Source: Stagonosporopsis chrysanthemi
Taxonomy: Eukaryota > Ascomycota > Dothideomycetes > Pleosporales > Didymellaceae
Length of the DNA: 64,000 nucleotides
Assembly: GCA_022560025.1 (NCBI GenBank)
Contig: JAFISE010000106.1
Coordinates: 50,730 to 114,729 of the forward strand
Direction of reading: 5' to 3'
A program made the translations under genes and the position numbers. The notes below the pieces were generated by a model. It worked only from the letters and a program-made list of their open reading frames with translations. It was not told the origin of the DNA and did not search any database. Positions 21,729-32,409 of this stretch are shown piece after piece (the stretch's first letter is position 1; each line of letters starts with the position of its first letter).

Positions 21729-22409
21729 AAGACTCGTGATGACTCTAGAGATTTGCAGAAGAGATTTGCACTCAGCAGCTTCTCGAACGGAAAGGACGTT
21801 GGTGAAGAACGTGTTGCAGTTTATTGGCCCCCTTCGAATTAGATATTTTGGACGAACATTTGGCCAGACCCTCGCTGAGATCGGCCTGGCCGTGTTGTAC
21901 AAACATGACGGCGACCTGGTCCTCTCGGTTCTGTGGATCCGCATTATGGGTAGTGCGGCAAGGAGTAACTTGGTGGGACTGATGAACAACGAATACAAGT
22001 ACGCATGCCCCCAAAAGCCATTGCCAGATATGGTTCCTTCGTACGTGTCCATACGACGAAAAACATCAGCCGCATCGTGCACTCTGGGTCTCATGATCCC
22101 ACTGAGATGTGTTGTGTTTCGATCGTTCCCTGGCTTTTGAAGATTACCGAACCTTATCGTGAGAAGTGAACTTGTGCCGGAACTCATCTTTTACCGTTTC
22201 GACGAATCACTGTGTACTTATGGAGACGGCCATGTACTGTTATATGAAGACCACAAAGACTTGTTCCCCCAGACGAAGTCATCAAAACTCTTTGACTGGT
22301 GACCAGTGCCATCTCGAATCACTTTGTTTAGAGCCGTCTCTAGCCCCTCTGCGGATTTAGTTTCAACGTTGGTGAAAAATCTTGCGTGGTAGTCGGATAA
22401 TCCGGTAAG
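21729..22409. other. Intergenic region, no gene seen
   Basis: This 681-bp stretch lies between the convergent glutaredoxin gene and the broken NmrA-type gene. A minus-strand frame of 161 codons overlaps the glutaredoxin end, but it has no domain signature and runs antisense to real coding sequence. No repeat or RNA gene was recognised. Confidence 0.35.
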
Positions 22410-23247
22410 TTAATAGTCGGATGATCCGGCTCCGATCAAGCTCTCGTACCGTTTATGCCCGTTGAGCTTGATATGTCGAGTATCTTTACCAAGCTGAATG
22501 GACAACTTCGCGGCAATCTGCCCACCTGTCATCAATAGAAGGAACGCATATGCAATATTGCGGACTCACATCACCGAACGTCAGTATTTCCGGCCCCAGA
22601 ACATTAAGGTCACAAACAAATGAGATGTGGTTTGCCAGAGCACGAAGAACGACTTCAACAATGTCGTCCGCACTGACAAATGGTATCTTGCCATCTTGAC
22701 ATGCGGTGAAGATGCTGCCAAGCTGGCTGATTGTATAAACAACACCAGGCTCAGCTAAGTTTTCTAGGGATAAGTCGTCAGCGGCCAAGCCGATTTTCAA
22801 AGTGGCAACCGCTGGATTGGATGACAAGAAGACTAACCCATAAACCCACTCGGCCGCAAAATGCAGGACTCACCTTTCCGCTCAACAAAGGCATCCCGGA
22901 CTCTACCCATTCCGTCTTTCCCTGGCTGGGCTGATGTACCAGCACAGAGCACGAAACGCTTCATCCATTCAGAGATCGCGAAATCAAGAAAGTCAACCAT
23001 CGTTACCCAAGGATTCGTTCGCAACCTGTGGCTCTACCGTGTACACTGCCTTGCAGGGTTGTTGAGAGAAGACGCCAGCCCAAGTCGTTTTGTCTGTCCA
23101 ATCGAAATGAACGTGAGGAAATTGAGGTGATACTATTGACGACACCAGATTGCGTAATGCAAGCAGCAGGGCAACATTCATCTTGTGAAGCAATCTTGCC
23201 AAGCGGCTTGAAGTCTTGCTTGTTCCGCCTGTGAGAAGGACAGCCAT
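22410..23247 (-). pseudogene. NmrA-like/ergot-type NAD(P)-binding oxidoreductase, frameshifted
   Basis: Remnant of an atypical short-chain reductase of the NmrA family, closest by eye to agroclavine/festuclavine dehydrogenase-like proteins. The start MAVLLTGGTSKTSSRLARLL is a Rossmann dinucleotide-binding loop. A middle block reads MVDFLDFAISEWMKRFVL, then GESCILRPSGFM, and after an intron with a GTTAGT donor and CCCTAG acceptor, ENLAEPG and DGKIPFVSADDI. A second intron (donor GTGAGT) leads to IAAKLSIQLGKDTRHIKL. Two defects are visible. A +1 frameshift lies at about 23015-23030, between VANES and NPWVTM. The frame also stops at 22410 shortly after HIKL, leaving the usual C-terminal region of several tens of residues missing. 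The introns and other blocks are intact, so inactivation looks recent, or one indel is an assembly error. Confidence 0.75.
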
Positions 23248-23730
23248 GATGAACTGAAAATACATGTTGGCAGAGGACGGACTATCGCATCTTCCAACTC
23301 ATTTATAGGCCGTCGAAACCGCCACCTGAACGGAAGGATTCCGCAATGCTTTGAATTGTATCACAAAGAGGCGATGATAACCAGTCTATCTTCGCTACTG
23401 CCTTTCGCTACTGTGTGGGTGGGTAATCGCACGCCACTACTTATGTGCACCATGCACAGTGATCTACCTCGTCCAGGCTGTGGCAATGTTTGGAAGCTGA
23501 GCATGTATAACGTGTTTGCTCATATTGGTGATATGGTTAAGTGCAAGGGTGTATATGTCACATGTCGGTTCGAGATGGTGAGCCCGTGTCTTAGGTTGAC
23601 AGACCACCAAAATGCGACAGAGAAACGAGCGTACTATACCGATCGAAGAAAGTATGAAAGAAAACTTGTCAGGAGTGACAGCTTCGACCTGGCACCCTCT
23701 TCTGCGGCCATGTCGAGAACGTTGCTTGAG
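23248..23730. other. Intergenic region upstream of the NmrA-like gene
   Basis: This 483-bp stretch separates the NmrA-like pseudogene's start from the stop of the 139-aa gene. One plus-strand frame of 159 codons crosses it, overlaps the neighbouring gene and shows no domain. I see no gene here. Confidence 0.35.
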
Positions 23731-24200
23731 CTAGGTGCTCGCCTCTATACCTCTCCTGTCATTGCTGTCGGCGGCCTCCACTGCTTCTGCGCTGGGTTCG
23801 TCAGGAACATTCACGATGACGCCTGGGTCTTTTGATCTACTAGCCAGCATCGCAGCCCGCTGCTGGACTGACATCAGTGTTGTTAGGTTGACGCTACTCA
23901 TTCACAACTTACCTCTCTCACCAGTTGTCCAGCACCCTTACCCGTCTCGCTCAGGATCTCTGCATCGACATCATCGTCTGTGGGGCTGATCACACGGCTA
24001 CCGCCTGTGTCGCGACGCTTCAGCTCCTGCTCTTGAGGACTCGTGGGTATGCCATCCAGCTCTACAGGTTGCGCATTGATCGCTGCAACTGAGGTGTCTA
24101 TCAAGGGTGTTCGCGATGCGGCAGCGGGGGACGTTGTGTGCAGATAGGGAGCATATCTTGTCTCGTTGGGCGGGGACATTGGCGGCGCGGGGTTCGCCAT
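23731..24200 (-). CDS. Unknown small acidic protein
   Basis: Two exons, 24200-23913 and 23862-23731, joined across a 50-nt intron with a GTAAGT donor, give 139 residues. The acceptor was chosen at 23863 because it continues a clean frame (QRAAMLASRSKDPGVIVNVPDE). The nearer AG gives a quick stop. The N-terminal 60 residues are Pro/Ala/Thr-rich and probably disordered. The C-terminal half is acidic with a short helix (KGAGQLVREQRAAMLASR). No domain is recognised. The consensus donor and the frame conservation across the intron support a real gene. Confidence 0.6.
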
Positions 24201-24954
24201 TGCTACGGATGTGAGAAAACGATGAAAGCGTGTACTAGCGTATATGCACAGCTGTTCTCCAGAACACTAAGACCGTGTAGACTCCAGGAGAGAGCTGCTG
24301 CGGCTGCGGCTGGAGTATGTTGCGGCCAAACAAAGGGCCGTTGTCCACCGACGCCAACGGAGTTACATGGTCCAAGGCTGACAGGTGGGGCCAACACGCC
24401 AGGGTATACTCCTATGAGGCCGAAAAGTGTACGAAGCCCTCTCCAATGGAAGAGAGGCCTTCGAGATTGTTGCGCCAACGCCATAAGATCTTGTTACTGC
24501 CTAGAGCACTAACGTGTTTTTTTAAATGAGGACATTCTTTTAGGGGACAACTACCTCCAGGGTAAGGTACGTGACGCACAACGTTGACCGCAGCTGTCGT
24601 GCGTACAGCCCGTTCCTTCAGCAATACAAGAGTCATACAAAACCAGCCTTCTGAGCTTTGACATCAAGGGCATGTGATGGTTGCCTGAACACGCCTCGCC
24701 TTGCAACGCGGCCGTCAAAAGAGAGTGGTAGTTGATCTCATTGAATTACCAGAGCCCATACTATGCTACTCATTGTTGCTCGTGCCTGCCAAAATATCTG
24801 TGTGTGACCGAAGTCTTCTGCGTATGTCCATTATAGCTCGGGGACGATAGAAGCGGCTGAACTAACCAAGTTTTGAGCGACCGCATTTCGATCACTACTC
24901 GCGTTTGATGTTCGTCATGAAACCCATTGCATATTCTTCGCCGTTACTTGTTCT
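24201..24954. other. Intergenic region, no gene seen
   Basis: This 754-bp stretch lies between the start of the 139-aa gene and the stop of the transcription-factor gene, both on the minus strand. It should hold the small gene's promoter and the regulator's 3' UTR. The longest minus frame (94 codons at 24203-24484) has a poly-Ala stretch but no domain. Confidence 0.35.
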
Positions 24955-27759
24955 CTAGTCAGCCTGCATGGCGTCAGGGAAGTGCTGTGTCAGCACAGAC
25001 GCGAGTGTTACTCACCCCCATGAAGACATTCTGCCCAAACGCATTGGCTCGCTGACTCTGCGGTTGAGCATTGGAGACCGGCGGATTCGAATTTACGTTC
25101 GTATCTGTCTGCATCGGCATTCCGCCCAGATCCATAGGGAAAAAGTTGCTCTGGGCGTCCACGCCGGGACCCTGAATGTACGAGTCCCACGCATCCTGAC
25201 CTGATTAGCACGTATTATTTTGACGCTAGAAAACCGTATACATACCCAATTGATGCTATCAGTAGGTGGTAGGTCAAGGTTCTGGAACAAGTTTGCGCCG
25301 AAGAGATTTGAGAAGGAACTGGGCGCGTTCTCCACGATCCCAGGTGCTGACGCCGTGCCTGACCCGTAGGTCGGGGCCAGACCTAGCGGCTGTTGCGGCA
25401 TTGGATCGTTCAGTAAGTTTGCCATGGAAGCCGGGTAGCGTTGGTCAAACATATTGGCTGAACTCGGTGTCATGCCACCTGTGCTAAGCATACCAAGCGT
25501 CATGGCTGCAGAGTGTTCTGGAGCTACATTGGCATCGTCCATTGGCGCAGTCGTTGGGAAGCTGGTCGCAGAGGAGAAGCTTCCATGTGCTTGTCTAGTG
25601 GTACGATCCTTCTTTAGTTGACTCAACATAACACTGAGGGTGGTGTAGGCTTTGTAGGCTTCCATTGAGTGGTCCTTCAATCCTTCCCAGATACCGACTG
25701 CTGTGTCGATGGCGTCGAGCATCTCATCGAATCGATCCGATGTCCATGTATACAGATCTCCCGTTGATGAAGACCGACCTTGGTGTCCGGATTTAATCGT
25801 GTGATAGAGATCGGAAGAAATAATCATAGCGGCAAGTAGAAAATCAACAGTTGTGAGCGAGGAAATGAACCATTTAACACTGCGTAAGCGACCACCAGGT
25901 TGACATTCCCGGTGCAAGGTCGCTTGGTGCCGCAACATAGTCATTGACGCGTCGATAACTGCCGTTCTGGAGTAGCTAAATCTAGCATGAACGCGAGCGT
26001 ACGCGAGGTATTTCCTGTGCAATACACATATGATCTTAAGGAACATGAGATCCAGAGTGAACCGCTGCATGATCAACGTGGATGTATCCCGGGCCGAATC
26101 ATCCATAGACCGCATTTGCAGGTGGGGTGAGATGCTATTGTGTAACTCTTGAGCCTGTGCATCGAGCTTCATAACCTCATCGTATGAAGAACAAGTGAGG
26201 GTGTCTGTCAGCTCAACGGCCTCGCCCAACTTGTAGATCAGGCGTGTGCGGTTGATCAGAAATAGCGTGGGAGTCGCCTCAGTCTCTGGCCGAGACAAAG
26301 GAAGTACCTTCATATCTTCGAACAATTCGTCGTCGTAAAGATTGCGAGGTACGTCGGTGTTGGTGTCCCGCGGTCGCATTATTGGTGGCAAGCCAGCCTG
26401 CGCGGAGAACAGGAGATCAAGAGATCGAATGCAGGCCCAAACTCTTCTTCGCATCTCGCCCTGAAAGACAGAGATGCCCGGATACGGTGCTGGATCTCGA
26501 TGCAGGCCCTGCCGCATGGCTAACCTCACAATAATACCCGTGCTGATGAATATGCCCACTTCCGCGTCTCTGCTGCGCGAGTACTCGGCGTGAACGTGGA
26601 GAATCAACGTCTCGAGCATGCCTTGGGTCGGCTGAGTGATGTCCGCCATAACAAGACATTGTGCTGTCAAATCCCTGTACTCTTTTGACATGGACCAAGA
26701 TTTCCCACTGTACTCCGGCGGCTCGTCGCCTGCCCGAGTATACGATTGTAGTGCAATGCACATCATTGAGAATACCAAGCCCAGCCAAATCATAGGCGTC
26801 TCGTCAGAGCTCAACCAGTGTCTATCATATTCCTTCTGGAACGTTGGCCCGTGTATGATGTGAATGCCCGGATCGTATGTGTTGAAGAAGCGTGACACAA
26901 GGATGTCAGCAGTAGGTTTCGGTGGGAATCGAGAAAGGATCTCAGACCTCGACATGGGCTTCAACTGGCCGTACAAGAATCCAGTGCCAGGAGGGCTCTC
27001 CTCGCTATGACTAGCTTTGTAACGCTTCAGCTGGTCCTCATACTGCTTTTTGTGTTCAGCAAAGTAATTTTTGACCTCCGAAAGCTGTGTCGCGTTAGAG
27101 ATCACTCTGTCTACACGCTTTACGAATACATACCTCGCCAAGAATGGCATACCAATGCGCCTCTGACGCGAATATGGTCTGGTTGTTGTTTACTTTCATG
27201 ACTCCGATAGATTTTGTCACAGTTTCCATCTCGCTCTCTTCACCAGCATCTTCTTCTGGGATCGAATCGGGTTGCCCGCTGCTCATACCACTGCTCATAT
27301 TGCTCACATCAAATTGCTGTTCCGAGGATGCGCTGTTAAGACTGCTGGCAATGGCTGCTTGTGCGGCCGCCGGTCCTGCGCTTTGTGCACCATTGGTCAT
27401 TAACGAGAGAACAAGCCCCTCGAGTCGATCGATACGATTTTGCATGTCATCTGGAGACGTCGCTGTGCCAGCGCCAACCGTATTTTTCTTGCGGTTACCG
27501 GGGGATGCATAAGTGCACGATCCCGTGTCACCGCGTTTCGTGCAATTATCGCAAGGTTGCGCTCGGTTGCACTTCAGTCTGTATCTGTCAGTGCTTGTGC
27601 TTCAGCTTGGATCATTGATGCAGCCTACTTTCTGTGTCGACATGGTCCACATGAGAGCGGGATTCGATTTCGCTTGCGCACAACACGAAATTGTGGATCT
27701 GGCGGTGATTGGCCTGCGCTGGACGAGGTCGTTGAGGGTGGCGTATGTTGCGATGGCAT
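24955..27759 (-). CDS. Zn2Cys6 fungal transcription factor
   Basis: Gal4-type regulator of 867 residues. Five exons: 27759-27629, 27578-27134, 27084-25246, 25195-25016 and a 9-base last exon 24963-24955 (Ala-Asp-stop), with introns of about 50 nt. The binuclear zinc cluster uses Cys37, 40, 47, 53, 56 and 65 (CGPCRHRKLKC...PCDNC...C). An intron splits the Lys44 codon inside the cluster, a common position in this family. A helical linker with MQNRIDRLEGLVLSL follows at about residue 94, the expected dimerisation coil. The middle region carries the fungal-specific transcription-factor domain with GHIIHGPTF-like, RDAEVGIFISTGIIVRLAMRQ and RRRVWACIRSLD signatures. The C terminus is Gln/Pro/Asn-rich and may activate transcription. 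The target pathway cannot be told from the sequence, and no biosynthetic cluster is adjacent. Confidence 0.92.
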
Positions 27760-28001
27760 ACTGTCAATTCTCGCTATTTGTGTCTCTTATGTTTGAGGAC
27801 CGGAAGAAGCGGATTTAAGACGTTCTAACTCCGCGTAAGCAACGTCTGTGTCTGCGAAGCCCTAATTGCTTGAGGGAGGGACAAAGGGCGCTACAGCTCT
27901 ATTGAGCGTTGGTCCAGGTGCTGGAGCACAGTAATTGGCGTCTGAATTGGAGCGCGGGACGCGCAAGGAAGTGGGAGCGCGGGGCTATGAATCTTTTGGC
28001 C

Positions 28002-28683
28002 TTAAGCCTTCTCCAGCAGCTGCCTGCCGCGACGAGTAAGAATCCGGTACCGCCCTTGCCCTGTAGCTGCTGCAAGATTCGCGTGCTCCTTGTGATTCCG
28101 ACTGTAGGCACACTTGTTACCGACCGAGTCTCAACCCAGTACTGCAGATTAAGTCTGTTACGCCACCATGCGATCCGTATGCTCAAGAATATGACTCAGG
28201 TATTTCTTCAGCGGCCACTCAGTCGATAGAGGGTCGACGTGTTCGTTGTTGATGGCAACCGAGCGTATAAATCGAGATAGTGAGCGCAGGGAGTCGGCGG
28301 TGTCGCACACAGCAAATGTCGTACTGAATATCGGTACGCGACCCGTGCGAGGCCTATACGGAGACTGCGTCAAGACGTCAGTTGTTGCTGTGAACGCCAG
28401 CGCAACGCGTTATACATGTTTGCACCCACCAGCTTTGGGATGGCAGGATCAAGCAAAGCGTATACCAGATTCGGCCCGTTTATTGCGCTGGGTGGTGACT
28501 GCGCTCAGGTTTGCGACGCGCAACAGATGTACATGAGGGTGTCAGGTCACTGGTGGTGGTGGTGTGGAGTGTTCGCTGGACGCAGGGCAAGCAGCGAGGT
28601 AAGATCCATGCGCGCCAGCTATCAAGTCCGACGGCAGGCGCTTGGCGCTTGTCCAGGCGTGCAAAGTCGATACCGTCACTCAT
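28002..28683 (-). CDS. Unknown small four-exon protein
   Basis: Proposed from splice signals rather than one long frame. Exons 28683-28582, 28498-28416, 28353-28162 and 28101-28002 join in consistent phase to 158 codons. The second intron (62 nt, GTATAA...TATAG) and third (60 nt, GTAACA...ACAG) are typical in length. The first (83 nt, donor GTCCAG) is the weakest. Exons 2-4 read as ordinary protein, for example NGPNLVYALLDPAIPK, TADSLRSLSRFIRSVA, KKYLSHILEHTDRM and GRYRILTRRGRQLLEKA at the C terminus. I do not recognise the family. The start MSDGIDFARLD is tentative. The gene lies between the Zn2Cys6 regulator and the AlkB-like gene, all on the minus strand. Confidence 0.5.
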
Positions 28684-29016
28684 TCAGGCTATCGTCAACC
28701 TTAAGCTATGCAAGTCTGACTCATACATCGTGAACGCTGCAGCTATTTGTGGCTTACTGGAACGTCCGCCCGCTCTGGTCAGCTCGAGCGTTCACAACGG
28801 TGCATGGCGGGGCTGCCACACCCCCGCCGCCCGCTTTAACTTGATCCGGCAGCCATTGTGGAAACAGTCGTCTCTTAGACTCTTACTGCAATTGTTAGCA
28901 AGCATAGGAGGTCTAATCCTAGGCTTGTGTACGCAGTCAATTCTCACGCCTCAAACACGAAATGGGCCGTGATGAAAGACCGTCGAGATAGGTCTCTTAC
29001 ACTATCTTTGGACAGC
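28684..29016. other. Intergenic region, no gene seen
   Basis: This 333-bp stretch lies between the small four-exon gene and the AlkB-like stop codon. It should hold the promoter of the former and the 3' UTR of the latter. Nothing else was recognised. Confidence 0.35.
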
Positions 29017-29955
29017 CTATGCCTCCTGGCTCACAACCATTTTCTTCTGCTGTTGGTCCCATCTATACAGATCGCCAGTGCCAACATTGTATTGGTAGTA
29101 GTTGTCTGTCCCACTCTTAACGAGCGCTTTTCGAAAGGTTATATTGATCCTTCCTTTGTTCGCGTCCACGCCGGCTCTCTTCGGGATGCTGTGCAACCAC
29201 ATCGACTGCGTCGTTCCTCTCATCAGTATCATATCCCCAGAACCCAAGGGCAGCTTAATCTGTCCGGGATCTTGTGCTGTAATTCCATCCTTCGGTGCGA
29301 TAGGCTTGTGCTTCATGAGGAAGTCTCGTCTCGCACCTAGCGTAAAAGACGCGATGGAGGGGTTTTGGCCGAGGAAGCGTTCGTCATCCGAGTGGTAAGA
29401 TATGCTGTCTTTCCCGTCGACATAATAGTTGACCAGACAAAAGTTAAAAGTATCACCTGTAGTGCCTTCGGTGATTTTTCGCAACTCATCTAGACATTGC
29501 GGTATCGGCCGGGGGTGACACTTGAACCGGAATGCTTCCACTTTTCTGCCTGTCTGAGTGTCTACGATCTCGCCCTCTGCATCAAAGCGACAGGTCTCGT
29601 CGATGCCGAAGACGGTCGTGAATCGTGGCGTATTGACCTCTGTTTTAGTGCCGAATCGAGTGATGGTATATTTTACCCTGTAGAATGGTAATTCCTGGCG
29701 CAGAAACTCGAACATTCCCATAGTGATCGCCGACGGAATGTACGGCTGGTAATAAACCAGGTCCAAGTCAAGCTTATCGTTCATTAAAACGCCCTCGTTT
29801 GCTGGTGCAAAACCCAATTGCTCCCTGAACAGATTGGGTAGATGCGGGATGGGGAATGGATAAGATGCGTGGCTTGAGACATCGGTAGATGATTCGTACT
29901 TAGGCTTCTTAGGACCGGTTGGTGTGAAGAACGTATCAAGGGCACCGCGCTTCAT
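29017..29955 (-). CDS. AlkB-type 2-oxoglutarate/Fe(II) dioxygenase (ALKBH2/3-like)
   Basis: DNA-repair demethylase that oxidatively removes alkyl groups such as 1-methyladenine and 3-methylcytosine. Single exon of 312 residues from the ATG of MKRGALDTFF. The frame stays open 40 codons further, to an ATG at 30075, but that extension runs almost to the AT-rich block and has no family resemblance. The iron ligands are His188 and Asp190 in HSDDERFLG and His255 in WLHSIPKR; the 2-oxoglutarate-binding Arg lies in GRINITFR at about 269-275. NYYVDGKDSISYH before the HxD is typical of the ALKBH2/3 group. The extreme N terminus fits a PCNA-interacting box (see findings). Only about 130 bp of non-repeat DNA separates this start from the transposon block, so the promoter is either very short or partly in mutated repeat DNA. 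Confidence 0.92.
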   Translation of the reverse strand: MKRGALDTFFTPTGPKKPKYESSTDVSSHASYPFPIPHLPNLFREQLGFAPANEGVLMNDKLDLDLVYYQPYIPSAITMGMFEFLRQELPFYRVKYTITRFGTKTEVNTPRFTTVFGIDETCRFDAEGEIVDTQTGRKVEAFRFKCHPRPIPQCLDELRKITEGTTGDTFNFCLVNYYVDGKDSISYHSDDERFLGQNPSIASFTLGARRDFLMKHKPIAPKDGITAQDPGQIKLPLGSGDMILMRGTTQSMWLHSIPKRAGVDANKGRINITFRKALVKSGTDNYYQYNVGTGDLYRWDQQQKKMVVSQEA

Positions 29956-30109
29956 TGGGCGGAGGGCGTATCGTGAGCGTGATAACGTTCCTGTGACAGA
30001 AATCTTGCTGCTGATAGCCTTTAATAGCAGCGTTATGAGATTGATTCTTAAGATCGTGCCTAGTTGTGATGTCATCAGTCTGCTCTAGAGGTGCCTACTA
30101 GACTAATCT

Positions 30110-30261
30110 AGTTAAATAGCAGAGAGCAATAACCTGTTCCTGCTTAGCAGTAAATAGTCTACTGTCTACTAATTAAACCTATACCTAATCTCTAGATATT
30201 ATACTACTTATTGCCTTAATAACTTACTTATTTCTGTGCTCCTAGACTGTAGGTTCTAACA
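30110..30261 (+). repeat. Partial LTR of gypsy-A family
   Basis: Bases from about 30,133 to 30,261 match the last 130 bp of the gypsy-A LTRs at 37,514 and 44,557, ending in the same GGTTCTAACA terminus. The 5' part is diverged or deleted, so the left limit is uncertain. No gypsy-A internal sequence follows, so this is a solo or truncated LTR. It is the first repeat next to the AlkB-like gene. Confidence 0.7.
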
Positions 30262-30277
30262 ATAGTTATTGAAGTTA

Positions 30278-32126
30278 ATATACACTATAGGCAAGTTGCT
30301 TACTTTTACTAAGACCTTACTAAACCTTACTCTATTATAGCTTAAAATACTATACTCTAGTGCTACAAAGTATAGTACAGCTTAGAATATTATTAAGAGA
30401 CTACTTTTATATTATTCTTATATATTTGCGTATTATATCTAGTCTAATTATATTGTTTATAGTGTTGTTAAGAGGGCTTACTTACTTTAGCGCGTACTTG
30501 CTTCTTTAACTTCTTACTATTACTACGTGCCTTAAACTTCTTTAGAGCTGCTATCTACTGCCTTTCTTTAACTACAAGAGTCTCTTTCTTCTAGATTTAC
30601 TTTCTTTTATATAATTTATATTCTATAGTAGCTGCTAGAGCTGTATAAAGCTTAGTATTCTCTTATTATACTAGAACTAGCTTATGTAATAAAATTACTT
30701 TCTTCTTTGTATAGTACTTAAGTGTGCTTAGCATAGAATTAAGTAAGCTACTTTACTACTTCTTATACTTCTCTTAAATTAGATTTAATTATAACTAAAG
30801 TTCTAGAGTATTACTAAGAGTTTGCAACTGCTAGAGCTTATTATTATTAGAAAGTTATAGTAATAAAGTACACAGCTTTATATTAAGGCTTATTATAACC
30901 TGTTCTAGGTTAAAGAAGACTAGTCTAGTGCCTTAGAGCTCTCTATAGATATTACTAGAGGTAAACACAATATTATAAGCTGCTTTAAAGCATAGTAAGA
31001 ACTTAAGCTTTGTAATATAGTTAATCTAGTTGTATATAAAGTCTTTAGCTTAGCGCCTATATACCTTCTTTAGAAAGGCAAAATAGCCTATATTAAGTAG
31101 CTGTAAAAGGTACAATAAATACAGAAGTATATATATAGTAATAATCTTATTATTCTTATAGTATTCTTAGAAATTAAGTAAGTTATAGCTCTTATAACTA
31201 TTAATAACTAGTAGATAGTTGCTACTAATAGTACTCTTCTTTGTATACACATTAAAATACTTTAACTAGTTAAAACTAAGTTTATTAGTAGTCTAGCTGT
31301 TCTTAGAGACTTTAATAACCTAGTTATAAGGCAGATTATCTTCTTTGTACTAGTTTAAAGAGTAGTTATAGCTCTAGAAGATAATAAAGAGTAGAATAGC
31401 TAACTTTTTAGTATTAATACTCTTAATAATTATTGTCTACTCTTAATTACCTAGCTAGACCTCTTTTAGTTGTCTTTGTCTCTCTAAAGCTGTAACAACT
31501 ACTCTAGTAGATATTTAGCTTATTATAAAGCCTGTTTTATTAAAGTTATAAGTATTATTATTCTAGATACTATACTTAGCTTTAAAATTAGCTACTAGGC
31601 TAAACTAGCCTTAGATTACCTTAGAATCTTTACAAAAAGCTCTTTTGTAGTTATACTTGTAATTAAACTTTACTTTAAGCTCTAGTTAGCACTTAACAAA
31701 TATACTAGGCTAGTTTAAGCTAATATAGCCTAGACTGCGCTTAGCGCGCAAAGAATTAGCTATATTAGCTATAGCTAACAAGTAGAGAGCAAATCCTTGC
31801 GCGTCTAACTTAAGTATATACTTTACAATTACCTACTTTTTATTATTATCTAGTCTTTATAAGTTAAGTATTATATTAGTATGTAAAGGTTATCTTGTGT
31901 ATTAGTTAGATAGTGTCTTTTAAAGAATACTATAGATTGCTATAGTATATTGCTAAGACAGATTTGCGTCTCTTTTAAAAGCTTAAAGTGCAAGCTGTAT
32001 CTAATATTTGTTTAACGCGTCTCTTTAAGCTTGTTAGCAAAGTATTAGTATAGGTAAGGTAGTTTAGTAGAGTCTTAGTAAAAGTAGGCAACTTGCCTGT
32101 GTGGGCAACTCGTCTATAGGGTACGT
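30278..32126 (-). mobile_element. Fot1/pogo-like DNA transposon, copy F1
   Basis: A 1,849-bp element flanked by TA on both sides (30276-30277 and 32127-32128), the target preference of Tc1/mariner elements. The ends are inverted repeats containing GGCAAGTTGC. The degenerate transposase reads on the minus strand; the whole copy is the inverse of F4 at 51,170. The left end lacks one of two roughly 17-bp tandem motifs present at the right end. Many in-frame stops make it inactive. Confidence 0.82.
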
Positions 32127-32127
32127 T

Positions 32128-32409
32128 ATTGCTAATAAGCTTAGAAAGATATATTAAATAAGTATTATTATTAAGCTTATAGGACTCTACTCTAGTAATT
32201 AAATTACTTAATTAGTACCTTTACTATATATTAGACAAAAATTTTATATATAAAGAAAATATTCAGTAGTTATATATTTGTAGCTAAGCTGCGCACGTAA
32301 GTACTTAAGTAAGAAACTTAGAGCTTTTTAGAAGTAAGCTAAATAAATAAGCACCTTATAAGTAAGCTATCTAATTAAGCTTAAGCTAACTAGCTAAACT
32401 TATAATACA
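32128..32409 (-). mobile_element. Ty1/copia LTR with adjoining leader, lone copy
   Basis: A 232-bp LTR (32178-32409) equal in length and closely similar to the LTR at 54501-54732, in the same minus orientation. On the minus strand about 50 bp of internal leader follows (32177-32128), matching the sequence next to the other LTR, until Fot1-like copy F1 begins. The rest of this copia copy is missing, so it is a 5' LTR fragment. Confidence 0.72.

Noticed and set aside
21702..22187. 161-codon minus-strand frame downstream of the glutaredoxin
   Set aside because: It runs antisense over the glutaredoxin's last exon and has no recognisable features.
24968..25204. Plus-strand frame over the regulator's C terminus
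   Set aside because: Antisense shadow of the real minus-strand coding sequence and its intron.
22410..30075. A secondary-metabolite cluster (NmrA/ergot-type gene, Zn2Cys6 regulator, dioxygenase)
   Set aside because: No polyketide synthase, peptide synthetase, terpene cyclase or prenyltransferase is present, and the dioxygenase is an AlkB-type DNA-repair enzyme.
1..30085. tRNA genes, rRNA and CRISPR arrays
   Set aside because: A search by eye for T-arm-like motifs found only isolated matches with no cloverleaf partner. No spaced direct repeats were present, and CRISPR is not expected in a fungus.
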